The notes below the pieces were generated by a model. The model ran no database searches. It saw nothing but the letters and a program-made list of their open reading frames with translations, and had not been told where the DNA came from. From NCBI GenBank assembly GCA_035539215.1, contig DATLIX010000080.1, forward strand, positions 62,001-126,000: a stretch of DNA of 64,000 nucleotides. Direction: 5' to 3'. Every line of letters starts with the position of its first letter. Within the stretch, counting starts at the first letter, position 1. Below, piece by piece: positions 7,686 through 16,759 of this stretch. A program made the translations under genes and the position numbers. This DNA comes from Dongia_B sp035539215. GTDB lineage: Bacteria; Pseudomonadota; Alphaproteobacteria; Dongiales; Dongiaceae.

Positions 7686-9134
7686 TCAGACCGGTGGCCG
7701 CATCTGCGCCCAGGGCTGGCGCTGTTCCAGGGCGGCGGCGATCCGCAAGGGGGTGAGATCCTCGAAACGGCGGCCGACGATCTGCAAGCCCATCGGCAGG
7801 CCGGCCGGTGTTGCGGGTTCGCCCGTCGTCTTCTGGGCCCAGCCGCAGGGCACCGAGAGCGCCGGGCACTGGCTGACGAAATTGAAGACCGAGGTGACGT
7901 CGAGACAGCGGTAGTTGCCTTCCGTGTCGAGCTGCCAGAATTCGGTATCGGCGCGGCCGACCCGCACGGCGGGTTGCGCCATGGTGGGGCAGAGCAGGGC
8001 ATCGCAGCGCGTCAGGATCGGCGCCAGTTCCTTCCAGGCTTCCGTCCGCTGAATCTCGATCGTCTTGAATTCCACCGCCGACATGGCGAGGCCGCGATCG
8101 ATGTAGTCGACCACGCGCGGATCCATCTTGGCGCGGTATTGCGGCAGGACGTGATGGAAAAAGGTGGCGAGATAGACCGCCCAATGCTTGGCCCAGGCCT
8201 CGTCGAGATCAAAGCCCCACTGGTCGCTCAGCGAGACTTCTTCGATTTCGGCGCCGGCCGCCCGCAGCAGCTCGGCCGAGCGGCGCACCGCCGCTTCCAC
8301 TTCCGGATGCCAGATGCGGTTGGCGAAATCGAGGCAGAGGGCGAGGCGCAGGCCCTTGAGATCGAGATTGGGCTTCTGGCTGAAATCGAGCGCCGGTTTC
8401 AGCGACTGGATATCGCGTTCGTCCGGTCCTTGCGTCACTTGCAGGAACAGGGCGGCATCGGCGACGGTGCGGGTTAGCGGACCGAAATGCGAGAACTGGT
8501 CGAACTGGCTGGGCAGGATGGTGAAGGGGATGCGGCCGAAGCTGGGCTTATAGCCGACCGTGCCGCAGAAGCTGGCCGGAATGCGCACCGAGCCGCCCAT
8601 GTCAGACCCTTCCGCCAGCGGCACGCAGCCGGTGGCGACGGCGATGCCGGCGCCGCCCGAGGAACCGCCCGGTGTCCGCGCCGGGTCCCAGGGATTGCGC
8701 GAGATGCCCCAGAGCGGGCTCTCGGTGAAACTGGAATAGGCGAATTCCGGCGTCGTCGTCTTGCCGATCAGAATGCCGCCGGCCTTCGTCAGCGCCTCGA
8801 CGATCGGCGCGTCATGATCCGGCACGTTATGTTCATAGGCGAAGGAGCCGAGCGTCGTGCGCTTGCCCCTGGTCGGCGTCAGATCCTTGATGGCGAAGGG
8901 GACGCCATGCAGCGGCCCGCGCAATTTGCCCTGCTTCGCCTCCGCCTCCCGCTCGCGCGCAATGGCCCGCGCTTCCTCGGGATAGACGAAGCAGAAGCCG
9001 TTGAGCTTGGGATTGACCTCTGCGATGCGGGCGAGCGCGTTGTCGATCAGCTCGACCGGCGACAGGCGCCCGGTACGGATGCGGGCGGCCAGTTCGGTGG
9101 CCGGCGTGTAGCAGAGATCAAGATCGGCGGACAT
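7686..9134 (-). CDS. Amidase (amidase-signature family)
   Basis: This 482-residue hydrolase contains the Ser-cisSer-Lys triad of the amidase-signature family. Lys is in PFAIKDLTP (about residue 83), the glycine-serine hinge is TPGGSSGGAGIAVATG, and the nucleophile is in EGSDMGGSVRIP. It cleaves an amide to acid and ammonia; GatA-type tRNA amidotransferase is unlikely because no gatB/gatC is near. The ATG start overlaps the stop of the upstream permease gene by one base (TGATG), with GGAAG upstream. Translation is thus coupled to the permease, suggesting that the imported solute is an amide. Substrate unknown. Confidence 0.88.
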   Translation of the reverse strand: MSADLDLCYTPATELAARIRTGRLSPVELIDNALARIAEVNPKLNGFCFVYPEEARAIAREREAEAKQGKLRGPLHGVPFAIKDLTPTRGKRTTLGSFAYEHNVPDHDAPIVEALTKAGGILIGKTTTPEFAYSSFTESPLWGISRNPWDPARTPGGSSGGAGIAVATGCVPLAEGSDMGGSVRIPASFCGTVGYKPSFGRIPFTILPSQFDQFSHFGPLTRTVADAALFLQVTQGPDERDIQSLKPALDFSQKPNLDLKGLRLALCLDFANRIWHPEVEAAVRRSAELLRAAGAEIEEVSLSDQWGFDLDEAWAKHWAVYLATFFHHVLPQYRAKMDPRVVDYIDRGLAMSAVEFKTIEIQRTEAWKELAPILTRCDALLCPTMAQPAVRVGRADTEFWQLDTEGNYRCLDVTSVFNFVSQCPALSVPCGWAQKTTGEPATPAGLPMGLQIVGRRFEDLTPLRIAAALEQRQPWAQMRPPV

Positions 9135-10945
9135 CAGGTCTTCCTTGCGGTGATATTCATGCTGAGGCCGAAACCGCCGGCCCCTCCCTGCGGTGCGCGG
9201 ATTTGCTCGCGGCGATCCAGGCGCCTGAGGATCAGATGGCAGATCCAGGCGGTCAAGACGAGCAGCGGCCCGATCAGCGCAAGATAGATCGGCGATCTTT
9301 GCGTGGCGATGCTGGCCAGCAGACTCGGCGACAGCATCAGACGATCGCCCGAGAGCACATTGGCGAGCTGGAACTCGCCGATCGACAGCAAGGCCGCCAT
9401 CGCCAGCGCGATCGCCCAAGCCGGCCGCAGGACCGGCTTGATGATCTGCCGCCGCATGCGCTCGGCATCGAACGTGAACTCGCCGGTGATCTCATCGAGA
9501 TCTTCCGGCAGGCGATGCCAGAAGATCAGCATGACCACCGCCGCCATCGGCATGGCGCGCAGGCCCTCGGCCGAGGCGACGGCCAGGATGCCCAATCCGC
9601 TCTGCAGATAGATGGCGAAGAAAAGATGGGCGGCGAGATGGAGCGTGCTCAACAGCAGGCTTGGCAGCAGCAGGGGAAAGGCGGTCAGCAATAGCAGCAT
9701 CCAGGACCGCCAGCCGACCCTGCCCGGCGCCAGCATGCGCCGCCAGATCACGGCAAGGCCGGCACCGCCGCCAGCGGCCAACAATGCGGCGATCAGGGCC
9801 GCGACCAATGTGGGCGTGACAGAAGGCAGCAAACGCGGATCGTCGATGATAGCTTGCAGGAACAGACGGGGGCCGGCGGTAATGGCGATGCCGGCCAGAT
9901 AGCGCAGCGACAGGACCAGCATCCACAGCAGGGGCAAAGCGAGAAAAGCGAGGGAGAGCAGCGCGACCGACGTCAACGGGTCCTGCCAGCGGAGAAACCG
10001 GGCGAGCGGGTAAGGGAACGGACGGGGGAGTGCATAGCCTTGTCCGCGCAACAGGAAATCACCCCGCGGAAAACCGTGCCGGCCGCGGGGCCCCGGCAAG
10101 GCCAGCAATCGCGCTGTGGCAATGACCGCCAGGACCAGCACGATGATGGCGAGGACGGCCAATTTTGCCGCTTGCGGCCAGTCGCCCTCGATCTCCAGCG
10201 TCTGCCGCAGCCGCTCGCCCCAGGCCATGGCGCCGCTATTGAGCAGGGCCGGCTCCAGCGCGGCCCCGAGGCTGACGGCGAAACCGCCGAGGCCGCCGAG
10301 CAGCAGACCGGGAAGCAATACCGGCCAGACCACCCAGCGCAGCAGGCGGCCATGATGCGCGCCGCATTCGAGCCCCGCTTCGATCAATGCCGGGTCATGC
10401 CGCGCCATCGCCCAGCTCTGGCAGAGGATGGCAAGCGGCAAGGCTCGATGCGTCTCGGCGAGGAAGGTCATGAGGTCACCGAGCGCATAGCGCCCGCTAC
10501 TGGCATCGGCGTCGATCAGCCAGCGCGCCAGCTGCCGCCCGATCTCCGACCAGCCCATGACGGTGGTGACCTGGTCGCCGAGCAGAACCGTCAGGCTGAG
10601 GGTCAGCACCGCTTGCCGCCAGCGGCCGCCGATGACGGCGGCGAGATAAGCGGGAGCGATTGCCAGCAGGCTTGCCGCGAACCCGACCAGCAGCGCCGAG
10701 AGGATCGATCGCAGCAGAAGCAATTGCAGTTCGCGGTCGCCGATGAAATCGCTCCAGTCGGCGAGGCCGAAAGGACCGGCGAAAGGGTCATTGGCGGCAT
10801 TCTCCTGGAAGCTCAGCACCAGGTTGAAGAGAAGCGGCAGAACGAAGAGCAGAACCAGGATGGCGAGCGCCGCCAGGGCGAAACGCGGCCGCCAGAGCAG
10901 GGCCTTCGTCACCTGTCCGCCGTCGCTCGACAAGGCGCCTTTCAC
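9134..10945 (-). CDS. ABC transporter permease with two fused membrane domains
   Basis: The 603-residue protein contains two PotB/PotC-like membrane halves in one chain, as in FbpB and ThiP. Each half keeps an EAA-type coupling loop: ALIEAGLECGAHHGRLLRWVV in the first and EITGEFTFDAERMRRQII in the second. About twelve membrane segments are visible. The start is GTG, overlapping the stop of the upstream ATPase-like gene as GTGA, and its own stop overlaps the amidase start. No binding-protein gene is adjacent. The paired ATPase-like subunit lacks catalytic motifs, so the energy source is uncertain. Confidence 0.8.
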   Translation of the reverse strand: MKGALSSDGGQVTKALLWRPRFALAALAILVLLFVLPLLFNLVLSFQENAANDPFAGPFGLADWSDFIGDRELQLLLLRSILSALLVGFAASLLAIAPAYLAAVIGGRWRQAVLTLSLTVLLGDQVTTVMGWSEIGRQLARWLIDADASSGRYALGDLMTFLAETHRALPLAILCQSWAMARHDPALIEAGLECGAHHGRLLRWVVWPVLLPGLLLGGLGGFAVSLGAALEPALLNSGAMAWGERLRQTLEIEGDWPQAAKLAVLAIIVLVLAVIATARLLALPGPRGRHGFPRGDFLLRGQGYALPRPFPYPLARFLRWQDPLTSVALLSLAFLALPLLWMLVLSLRYLAGIAITAGPRLFLQAIIDDPRLLPSVTPTLVAALIAALLAAGGGAGLAVIWRRMLAPGRVGWRSWMLLLLTAFPLLLPSLLLSTLHLAAHLFFAIYLQSGLGILAVASAEGLRAMPMAAVVMLIFWHRLPEDLDEITGEFTFDAERMRRQIIKPVLRPAWAIALAMAALLSIGEFQLANVLSGDRLMLSPSLLASIATQRSPIYLALIGPLLVLTAWICHLILRRLDRREQIRAPQGGAGGFGLSMNITARKT

Positions 10946-12186
10946 GCCGGCCTCTTCGGCTCGGATGGCCTCTGCTCGCGCGGCCTCTGCTCAGTCGGCC
11001 TCTGCTCAGGCGGCAGCAGGCGCATGTCGCCGCGATTCCAGCCGAGGCTGACCGCCATGCCCGGTTCCAGCGGAAAGGGGGTGGGGGCCGGCATGGTCGC
11101 GATCACCGGCAAGGCGAGGCCCGGCACCGTCACCTGCAGGATTACGGTCGCGCCATCGCTGAAACGATCCTGGATGCGGCCCTCAAGGCGAAAATCCTGG
11201 CGCCGGATCCCAAGGCCCGGCCGCAGCAGACTGGGGCGCAGCAGCAGGCTGGCTTGTTGCGGGGCCGCGTGTTCCGATGTGGTGGCGTCTACCTGGGGCT
11301 GCGCCGGATTCTGTCGCAGGCTCACCGCCGCCTGGCGCTGCGGCAAACTGAATTGCGGCGGATCGATCAGCAGGCTGTGGCAGGAAAGCGCCTCGCCCTC
11401 CCTGGCGAGAATTTCCACCGGCAGCAGGTTCACGGCACCGGAAAGGCGTGCCGCCACCCGGCTTTCGGGGCGAAGATAGATTTCCTCTGCCGTGCCGCTT
11501 TGAATGATGCCGCCGAGCGTACCGCCGGCCGTTTCCAGCAGGACGACGCGATCGGCAACCGGGGCCCAATAGGGCAGGCGGTCGCTGGCGCAGATGACGG
11601 TGAGGCTGAGTTCGCGCTGCAGGCGGCGCAGATCCTGCAGCAGGCTGGCGGCTTCGCCTGCCGGCAGGTCGCGCAGGGGATCGGTGAGCAAGAGCAGGCT
11701 GGGTCCCAAGGCCAGCGCCCGGGCCAACGCCGCGCGGAGCTGCATCGCCCGGCTGACTTCGTCGGGATAGCGATCGAGCGCGGCGGCGGAGAGACCGACG
11801 CGCAGCGCAGCGCCGGCCACGGCGGTTGCGGTGTCACCGATGCGCCGATCGCCGCTCAGGGGAAACAGGATGTTGCGGCCGATGGTCAGCTGGGGAAAGA
11901 GCCGCGGGTCGCCGGTCAGGCTGGCGATGCCGCGGGCGCCGAGTGGAATGCCGGCCAGAGGCTGGCCGCGCATCACGAGACGCCCCTGTGGCAGGGCATC
12001 ATAGCCGGCGATCACACGCAGCAGTCTTGCCAGCGGTGTCACGTCCTCGCCGGCGAGGAGATGAAACTGGCCGATGGCAAAATCAAGGGAGAGCGGTTGC
12101 GCGGCCGGGTGACGGACGGTGCCCATCGCTGCTGATTCCTGCGCCAGCAGCAACTGATCTAGTTGTAATAGAGGTTGGTCAATCAT
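10942..12186 (-). CDS. Degenerate ABC ATP-binding-like protein lacking catalytic motifs
   Basis: The 414-residue protein aligns by eye along its whole length with the FbpC/PotA type of ABC ATPase, including a C-terminal TOBE-like extension (ARLSGAVNLLPVEI). Every catalytic motif has been replaced. The P-loop position reads GEDVTPLARLLRVIAG with no GKT/GKS. The Q-loop reads TGDPRLFPQLT. The signature reads VSRAMQLRAALARALAL instead of LSGGQ. Walker B reads LLLLTDPLRDLP without the catalytic Glu. The switch His is absent (ICASDRLPYW). The frame is intact and coupled to the permease. The start at 12186 is chosen by homology because longer versions begin in non-coding-like sequence. Confidence 0.75.
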   Translation of the reverse strand: MIDQPLLQLDQLLLAQESAAMGTVRHPAAQPLSLDFAIGQFHLLAGEDVTPLARLLRVIAGYDALPQGRLVMRGQPLAGIPLGARGIASLTGDPRLFPQLTIGRNILFPLSGDRRIGDTATAVAGAALRVGLSAAALDRYPDEVSRAMQLRAALARALALGPSLLLLTDPLRDLPAGEAASLLQDLRRLQRELSLTVICASDRLPYWAPVADRVVLLETAGGTLGGIIQSGTAEEIYLRPESRVAARLSGAVNLLPVEILAREGEALSCHSLLIDPPQFSLPQRQAAVSLRQNPAQPQVDATTSEHAAPQQASLLLRPSLLRPGLGIRRQDFRLEGRIQDRFSDGATVILQVTVPGLALPVIATMPAPTPFPLEPGMAVSLGWNRGDMRLLPPEQRPTEQRPREQRPSEPKRPA

Positions 12187-12436
12187 GTGGCCATCTTGGC
12201 TGAGCCGGATGGGCGAGATCAAGCATGGCGCCGGATAGCAGGCGATACCGCGCAAATCCGTGGCTTGCCGCGACGCCGGCCGGCCGGCAAAGGAACGGCA
12301 ACGCCGGATGTCGAGTCGGACGGCGCGATCAAGCGCCGATCGGTTGCTCGACGACGGCCTCGTCGCCGGCAACCAGCGCAATCACCCTGAGCGTTACACC
12401 CCGCCAGTCACTCGCTGCCGGTCACTCGCCGCGTCA

Positions 12437-12883
12437 TCACGCCGGTTTCGCTTTGCGGATTTCCAGGATGATACCGGCCTTGTCAGCCGTGTCGAAATAG
12501 GTGAAGCCGCTGCCATCGGGACGACGGCCGCGCATGAGGGGCGTGAGGCCGGCCGCCTTGCCGGCCTGCTCGGCATCGTTCAGGCGATCGACGGAGAAGC
12601 CGAGATGGAAGACGCCCGGACCCTTGCTCTCAAGAAAGCGGCGTTGCGGCGTATCGGCGGCACCGGGCTCGCAGAGCTGCAACTGCAGGCCCGGCAGGTC
12701 ACAGTATTTGAAGACGAGTTGCCGGAAGCCGGTCTCGTTCGGCATCTCCACCTCGGTATATTCGGTGAGCGACGGGTAGTCATGCCAAGGGCCAATGCCG
12801 AGGCTTTCGTAATAGCGGATGGCGGCGGCGATATCGGCAACGACGATGCAGATGTGATGCGGCTGTTGAAAGATTGGTGACAT
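12437..12883 (-). CDS. VOC-family (glyoxalase/dioxygenase-fold) protein
   Basis: This 148-residue protein has the two beta-alpha-beta-beta-beta modules of the vicinal-oxygen-chelate fold. The likely metal ligands are His in QQPHHICIVV, His in GVFHLGFSVD and Glu near the end in IILEIRK, a pattern like that of methylmalonyl-CoA epimerase and some lactoylglutathione lyases. The start at 12883 is supported by GGGAGG four bases upstream; the ATG seven codons earlier has none. It is divergent from a glutathione S-transferase gene, which fits a small detoxification pair. The reaction cannot be fixed from sequence. Confidence 0.78.
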   Translation of the reverse strand: MSPIFQQPHHICIVVADIAAAIRYYESLGIGPWHDYPSLTEYTEVEMPNETGFRQLVFKYCDLPGLQLQLCEPGAADTPQRRFLESKGPGVFHLGFSVDRLNDAEQAGKAAGLTPLMRGRRPDGSGFTYFDTADKAGIILEIRKAKPA

Positions 12884-13155
12884 GGACCCTCCCGGTTGCC
12901 GCAACCATAGCAGCTCTTTGCCGCTGTCCCAGGTTGTGGTTCTTCGTCGATATCGGTGCGGCTTGCCGGCGCATGGCTCTCGCCGGCGGCGCGTCGTCTT
13001 TTCCAGCTTTCGCTCCCCCTTCGCCGCGCAGGGCTACTTTTTCCGCGCCGGGGCGCTTCCGGGCAAACTCTCGCGCGGCTGGCTTGTGACTTGCCTTTTG
13101 TTCACTATTTGTTCTAATTTTGAACAATCAGAAGGATCCAAAAGGGAGGCCCCTC

Positions 13156-13806
13156 ATGGCACGCCGGGTCGATTTCTATCACGCGCCGCTGTCGCGGTCG
13201 GGCGGCACCTTGATGCTGCTCCAGGAACTGGGCGCCGAATATGACCTCCATCTTCTCGACATGAAGGCAGGCGAACAGCGCCGCTCGGCCTATCTCGCCA
13301 TCAATCCCATGGGCAAGGTGCCGGCGATCCGCCACGAGGGAACGCTGATCACCGAGCAGATCGCGATTTTCATCTATCTCGGCGATCTCTATGCCGAGAC
13401 CGGTCTTGCGCCGCAAATGGGCGATCCCCTGCGCGGTTCCTATCTGCGCTGGCTCGCCTTCTATGCCGGCTGTTTCGAGCCGGCCTTGCTGGACAAGGCG
13501 TTGAACCGCGAGGCGCCGCCGCCTTCCGCCGCCGGCTATGGCGACTATGACACCATGATGAACACCTTGACCGGCCAGCTCTCGATCGGCCCCTGGTTCC
13601 TCGGCGAACGGTTCACGGTCGCCGATGTGCTCTGGGGCAATGCGCTGCACTGGATCCTTGCCTTCAACCTGATCCCGGCGCATCCGCCGATCACCCGCTA
13701 TGTCGAGCGCTTCAACGCCCGGCCGCTGGTCGAGCAATGCCGCCAGCAAGATGCGGACTTCGCGGCGAAACAGGAAGCGGCGCGGGCGGCGAAAGCGGGG
13801 AGCTGA
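13156..13806 (+). CDS. Glutathione S-transferase family protein
   Basis: The 216-residue protein has an N-terminal thioredoxin-like domain with the cis-Pro glutathione-binding segment INPMGKVPAIRHEG and the Glu of LITEQIAIFIYL. An all-alpha C-terminal domain follows, with the FTVADVLWGNALHW motif of the GST N-capping box. A Ser in HAPLSRSGG near residue 11 may activate the thiol. The start at 13156 follows AAAGGGAGG, while the ATG twelve codons earlier has no such site. It is cytoplasmic and probably conjugates or isomerises electrophiles. It is divergent from the VOC gene. Confidence 0.85.
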   Translation: MARRVDFYHAPLSRSGGTLMLLQELGAEYDLHLLDMKAGEQRRSAYLAINPMGKVPAIRHEGTLITEQIAIFIYLGDLYAETGLAPQMGDPLRGSYLRWLAFYAGCFEPALLDKALNREAPPPSAAGYGDYDTMMNTLTGQLSIGPWFLGERFTVADVLWGNALHWILAFNLIPAHPPITRYVERFNARPLVEQCRQQDADFAAKQEAARAAKAGS

Positions 13807-14039
13807 GGGTTCAATCCGAGGCTCACTTCCGCGCGCCGCGCTCCGGACCGGTGACCAGTCCTTCATTTTCTGCAGATGTATTGCCGGCGCATCTCGGCTT
13901 AATCTCGCGCCGAGAGTGCCGGTGTCAGCTGGCGCCGGCGAAGTGGGGGAGCGGGCAGCAGGTTTGGCGACGACGATCGTATAGGCCGGGGCGAGAATAT
14001 CGGCCGGCGGATCGCTGCCCTGCGACCTGAGTTGATCGC

Positions 14040-14807
14040 ATGAGTCTATCGCTGAATTTGCTGCTGGTGGGCGGCGGGGTTCTGTCCGGCTTCATCAACA
14101 GCCTGGCGGGCGGGGCGGCATTCCTGCTGTTTCCGTTGCTGATCGCCACCGGCCTGACGCCCATGGTGGCCAATGCCTCGCTCTTCGTGGGACTGTTCCC
14201 GGCCAATCTGGTCGGCGTCATCGCCGCCCGGCGCGATGTCGATCTCGCCACTGCCCAGGTGCCGCGGCGTGCCCTGATCGCCACGGCCGGCGGCCTGATC
14301 GGGTCCTCCCTTCTCATTCATTTCGGCGCCGATGCCTTCAACCGCGCGATTCCCTGGCTGCTGCTGGCGGCGACGCTGCTGTTCGGCGGCGCACCTTTGA
14401 TGCGGCATGCCTTGACGAAGGGCTTCGGCCAGCATGGCTTCCATCAGCATCCGGCGGTCTTGGCGCTGGTGGAATTCGTGCTTTGCGTCTATGGCGGCTA
14501 TTTCGGCCTGGGCATGGGGATCGTTCTGCTGGCGGCCTATTCGATCTTCGGCAATTTCAATCTGCGCCGCGCCAACGGTATCAAGAATCTGCTGATCGCC
14601 GCCAATACTGTGGTCGGCATCGTCGTCTATAGCCTGGCCGGCACGATCCAATGGCCGGCGGCGCTGACGGTGATGGTGGGAACCGCGATCGGCGGCTATC
14701 TCAGCGTCAAATTCGCCAACGTCGTTTCGCCGACTTTCCTGCGCTGGGCGATGCTGGCCTGGGCCGTGCTGCTGACGGCCCGAGCCTTCTGGTATGCCCA
14801 TCCATGA
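14040..14807 (+). CDS. TauE/SafE-family membrane transporter
   Basis: This 255-residue membrane protein has about eight hydrophobic segments in two related halves. The glycine-rich openings GGGVLSGFINSLAGGAAFLL and CVYGGYFGLGMGIVLLAAY are typical of the TauE/SafE family. Characterised members export sulfite, sulfoacetate or related organosulfonates across the inner membrane. No sulfur-metabolism gene is adjacent, so the substrate is open. It stands alone between the GST gene and a converging NmrA-like gene. The 233 bases before it hold no recognisable gene. Confidence 0.82.
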   Translation: MSLSLNLLLVGGGVLSGFINSLAGGAAFLLFPLLIATGLTPMVANASLFVGLFPANLVGVIAARRDVDLATAQVPRRALIATAGGLIGSSLLIHFGADAFNRAIPWLLLAATLLFGGAPLMRHALTKGFGQHGFHQHPAVLALVEFVLCVYGGYFGLGMGIVLLAAYSIFGNFNLRRANGIKNLLIAANTVVGIVVYSLAGTIQWPAALTVMVGTAIGGYLSVKFANVVSPTFLRWAMLAWAVLLTARAFWYAHP

Positions 14808-14845
14808 GAGCGAGCATGGCGCCGGCCGTGCGGCCATCCTCGTCG

Positions 14846-15739
14846 TCAGTTTTTGGCCGGAATTGAGGAATGTTCCGCGACGAACTTCGACCAGTTCGCC
14901 ATGATGAATTCCTCGACCGTGGTCAGCGGCCGGCCGATGATGGTGGTGCCGGTCTTGTCGGTTCCAGCCAGCAGGCCCTCCTGCTGGTCGATCGTCACCG
15001 CCTCGAAATGCCGCCGGACCGCCTGCTGATCCTGGAGGCCGAGCAGATCGAGGAAAGTTGAGACCGTGACATGTTCGTAAGGCAGGTTCTTGCCAAGGAC
15101 GCGGCCGACTTCAGCAGCCAATTCTGCGTGGCTGTATTCGACCGGACCATGCAGGGCGATCGCCTGGCCGGTATAGGACCTGGGATCGGCGATGATCCCG
15201 GCCACGATCGCGGCGATGTCGCTGCCGGCAATCGGCGCAAAGCGGCTTTCCTCGTTGTATGGCATGATGTAGCGGCCGTAGCGGATCAATGGAGCGATGT
15301 AGAGCAGCCATTCGGCGAAGAAGGTGATCCGGAGATGGACCGAAGGCACCCCCGACCAGTTGAAGATCTGCTCGGACAGCCAGTGATTCTGCGTTGCCTT
15401 GCTGCGGGCCGCTGGACGGGACTGCTTCTGCGAAAGGTTGACGATGAGCTCCAGGTTCTGCTCCTTCGCCGCCTGGGCGAAGATCACGCCGGCTTCGACC
15501 AGCCCCTCGGCGAGGGGATAGCAGAAATAGGCCCGCTGGATGCCGGCCATTGCCAGACGGATATCGGGCAGGCTCAGCAGATCGCCGAGTACCACCTCCG
15601 CACCCAGGTCACGCAGACGCTGAGCGCGGCCGTCATCCCTGCGAACCAGGGCACGGACTTCGAAGCCTTTTTCAAGCAACCGCTCGACTGTCGGACGGCC
15701 GGTATCGCCGGAGGCGCCGGTCACCAGAACCTTCGTCAT
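14846..15739 (-). CDS. NmrA-like NAD(P)-binding oxidoreductase or sensor
   Basis: The 297-residue protein starts KVLVTGASGDTGRPTVERLL, the atypical SDR nucleotide-binding motif of the NmrA/HSCARG group. It continues with LVRRDDGRAQRLRDLGAEVV, where an Arg close to the second strand suggests NADP preference. The classical Tyr-x-x-x-Lys pair is not evident. Family members are quinone or azo reductases or redox sensors that bind NADP without strong catalysis. AAAGGA precedes the start. The gene is monocistronic, converging on the TauE gene. Confidence 0.78.
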   Translation of the reverse strand: MTKVLVTGASGDTGRPTVERLLEKGFEVRALVRRDDGRAQRLRDLGAEVVLGDLLSLPDIRLAMAGIQRAYFCYPLAEGLVEAGVIFAQAAKEQNLELIVNLSQKQSRPAARSKATQNHWLSEQIFNWSGVPSVHLRITFFAEWLLYIAPLIRYGRYIMPYNEESRFAPIAGSDIAAIVAGIIADPRSYTGQAIALHGPVEYSHAELAAEVGRVLGKNLPYEHVTVSTFLDLLGLQDQQAVRRHFEAVTIDQQEGLLAGTDKTGTTIIGRPLTTVEEFIMANWSKFVAEHSSIPAKN

Positions 15740-15881
15740 TGGTTTATCCTTTAGCGTTGACGGCGAGCACTATCGCTGGGCGCCGATGACGCTCCCTGGG
15801 GCCTTCTGACTTTCGGTGGGGCGTTCCTCAGACCATCAAAGGGCGGTCCTGCCGCTCTTTGACCGGGCCTCGGCGAAGGAA

Positions 15882-15916
15882 GCCGGCCGCCCTGTTTGTA
15901 CCTTAGGGCGGCCGGC
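15882..15916 (-). terminator. Terminator-like hairpin after the SDR gene
   Basis: GCCGGCCGCCCT (15882-15893) pairs perfectly with AGGGCGGCCGGC (15905-15916) around an 11-nt loop, about 19 nt beyond the stop of the minus-strand SDR gene. On that strand it is followed by TTCCTTC, a poor U-run, so termination is likely but not certain. Confidence 0.65.
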
Positions 15917-15934
15917 ATCAGGGTTGTATGACGC

Positions 15935-16759
15935 TCAGGCGGCAACGACCTGCTTCACGCCAAAGCGGGGAGCGGCGTGGCTGCGCGAGAGGTTGGGGAC
16001 CATCGCCTGCCGTGCCTTGAGGAAGCTGTCCCATTGGCCGGCATCCGGCAGGGCCGGCAGTGTGACGAGTTCTCCGGCGTCAAATCCGGCCAGCGATGCG
16101 TCGACCATTTCATCGACCTGCATGACCATTTCCGGCGGCAGCGCATTGATATCGGCGCCGGCGCGTTCCCAGATCTCGGTGCGGGTCGCACCCGGCAGGA
16201 CGGCCTGCACGCGGATGCCATGCTTGCCAAGCTCCGCCTGCATCGACTGGGTGAAGGAGAGCACATAGGCCTTGGTGGCATTATAGGTGGCGCTGAACAT
16301 CTCCGGCACCAGGGCCAGGATCGAGGCGATGTTGATGACGGTGCCGCCGTGCCGGGCGATCAGGCGCGGCGTGATCGCCACCGACAGGCGGGTGAGCGCC
16401 GTCACGTTGATATCGATCATCGTCTCCAGCCGATCGGGATCGACGGCATCCAGGGTCCCGGCGACGGCGATGCCGGCATTGTTGACAAGCGTGGTGATGG
16501 CGTCGTCATGGCGCACCCGCTCCTCCACCGCGCGTAGATTGGCCGCGTTGGTGAGATCGGCGACCAGCACTTCCACCTTCCGCCCGGTCTCGGCGCGCAG
16601 GCGCGTCGCCAGGTTTTCCAGGCGCTGTTTGTCGCGCGCAACCAGGACCAGGTCATGGCCCCGCTTCGCCAAGCGGTCGGCATAGACCGCGCCGATGCCA
16701 GTGGAAGCGCCGGTGATCAAAGCCGTGCCGGCGGGGGCTGAAGTCTTGGACGTCGTCAT
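15935..16759 (-). CDS. Short-chain dehydrogenase/reductase
   Basis: The 274-residue classical SDR has the cofactor motif TGASTGIGAVYADRL, VNNAGIAVAG, a catalytic Ser in NIASILALV and the Tyr-x-x-x-Lys pair in YNATKAYVLSF. The C-terminal part resembles the DltE/YqjQ-type reductases. The start at 16759 follows GGAGAG; an upstream extension to 16852 would overlap the palindrome region and is rejected. The gene is followed by a hairpin terminator. It is preceded 75 nt upstream by a perfect 30-bp palindrome, implying control by a dimeric repressor whose gene is not adjacent. Substrate unknown. Confidence 0.85.
   Translation of the reverse strand: MTTSKTSAPAGTALITGASTGIGAVYADRLAKRGHDLVLVARDKQRLENLATRLRAETGRKVEVLVADLTNAANLRAVEERVRHDDAITTLVNNAGIAVAGTLDAVDPDRLETMIDINVTALTRLSVAITPRLIARHGGTVINIASILALVPEMFSATYNATKAYVLSFTQSMQAELGKHGIRVQAVLPGATRTEIWERAGADINALPPEMVMQVDEMVDASLAGFDAGELVTLPALPDAGQWDSFLKARQAMVPNLSRSHAAPRFGVKQVVAA

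Noticed and set aside
7686..9134. Amidase as GatA of the tRNA-dependent amidotransferase
   Set aside because: No gatB or gatC is adjacent and the gene is coupled to a permease gene, which fits a catabolic amidase better.
9854..11479. 541-codon plus-strand open frame opposite the permease and ATPase-like genes
   Set aside because: It crosses two overlapping minus-strand genes, is low-complexity Gln/Arg-rich and has no family features.
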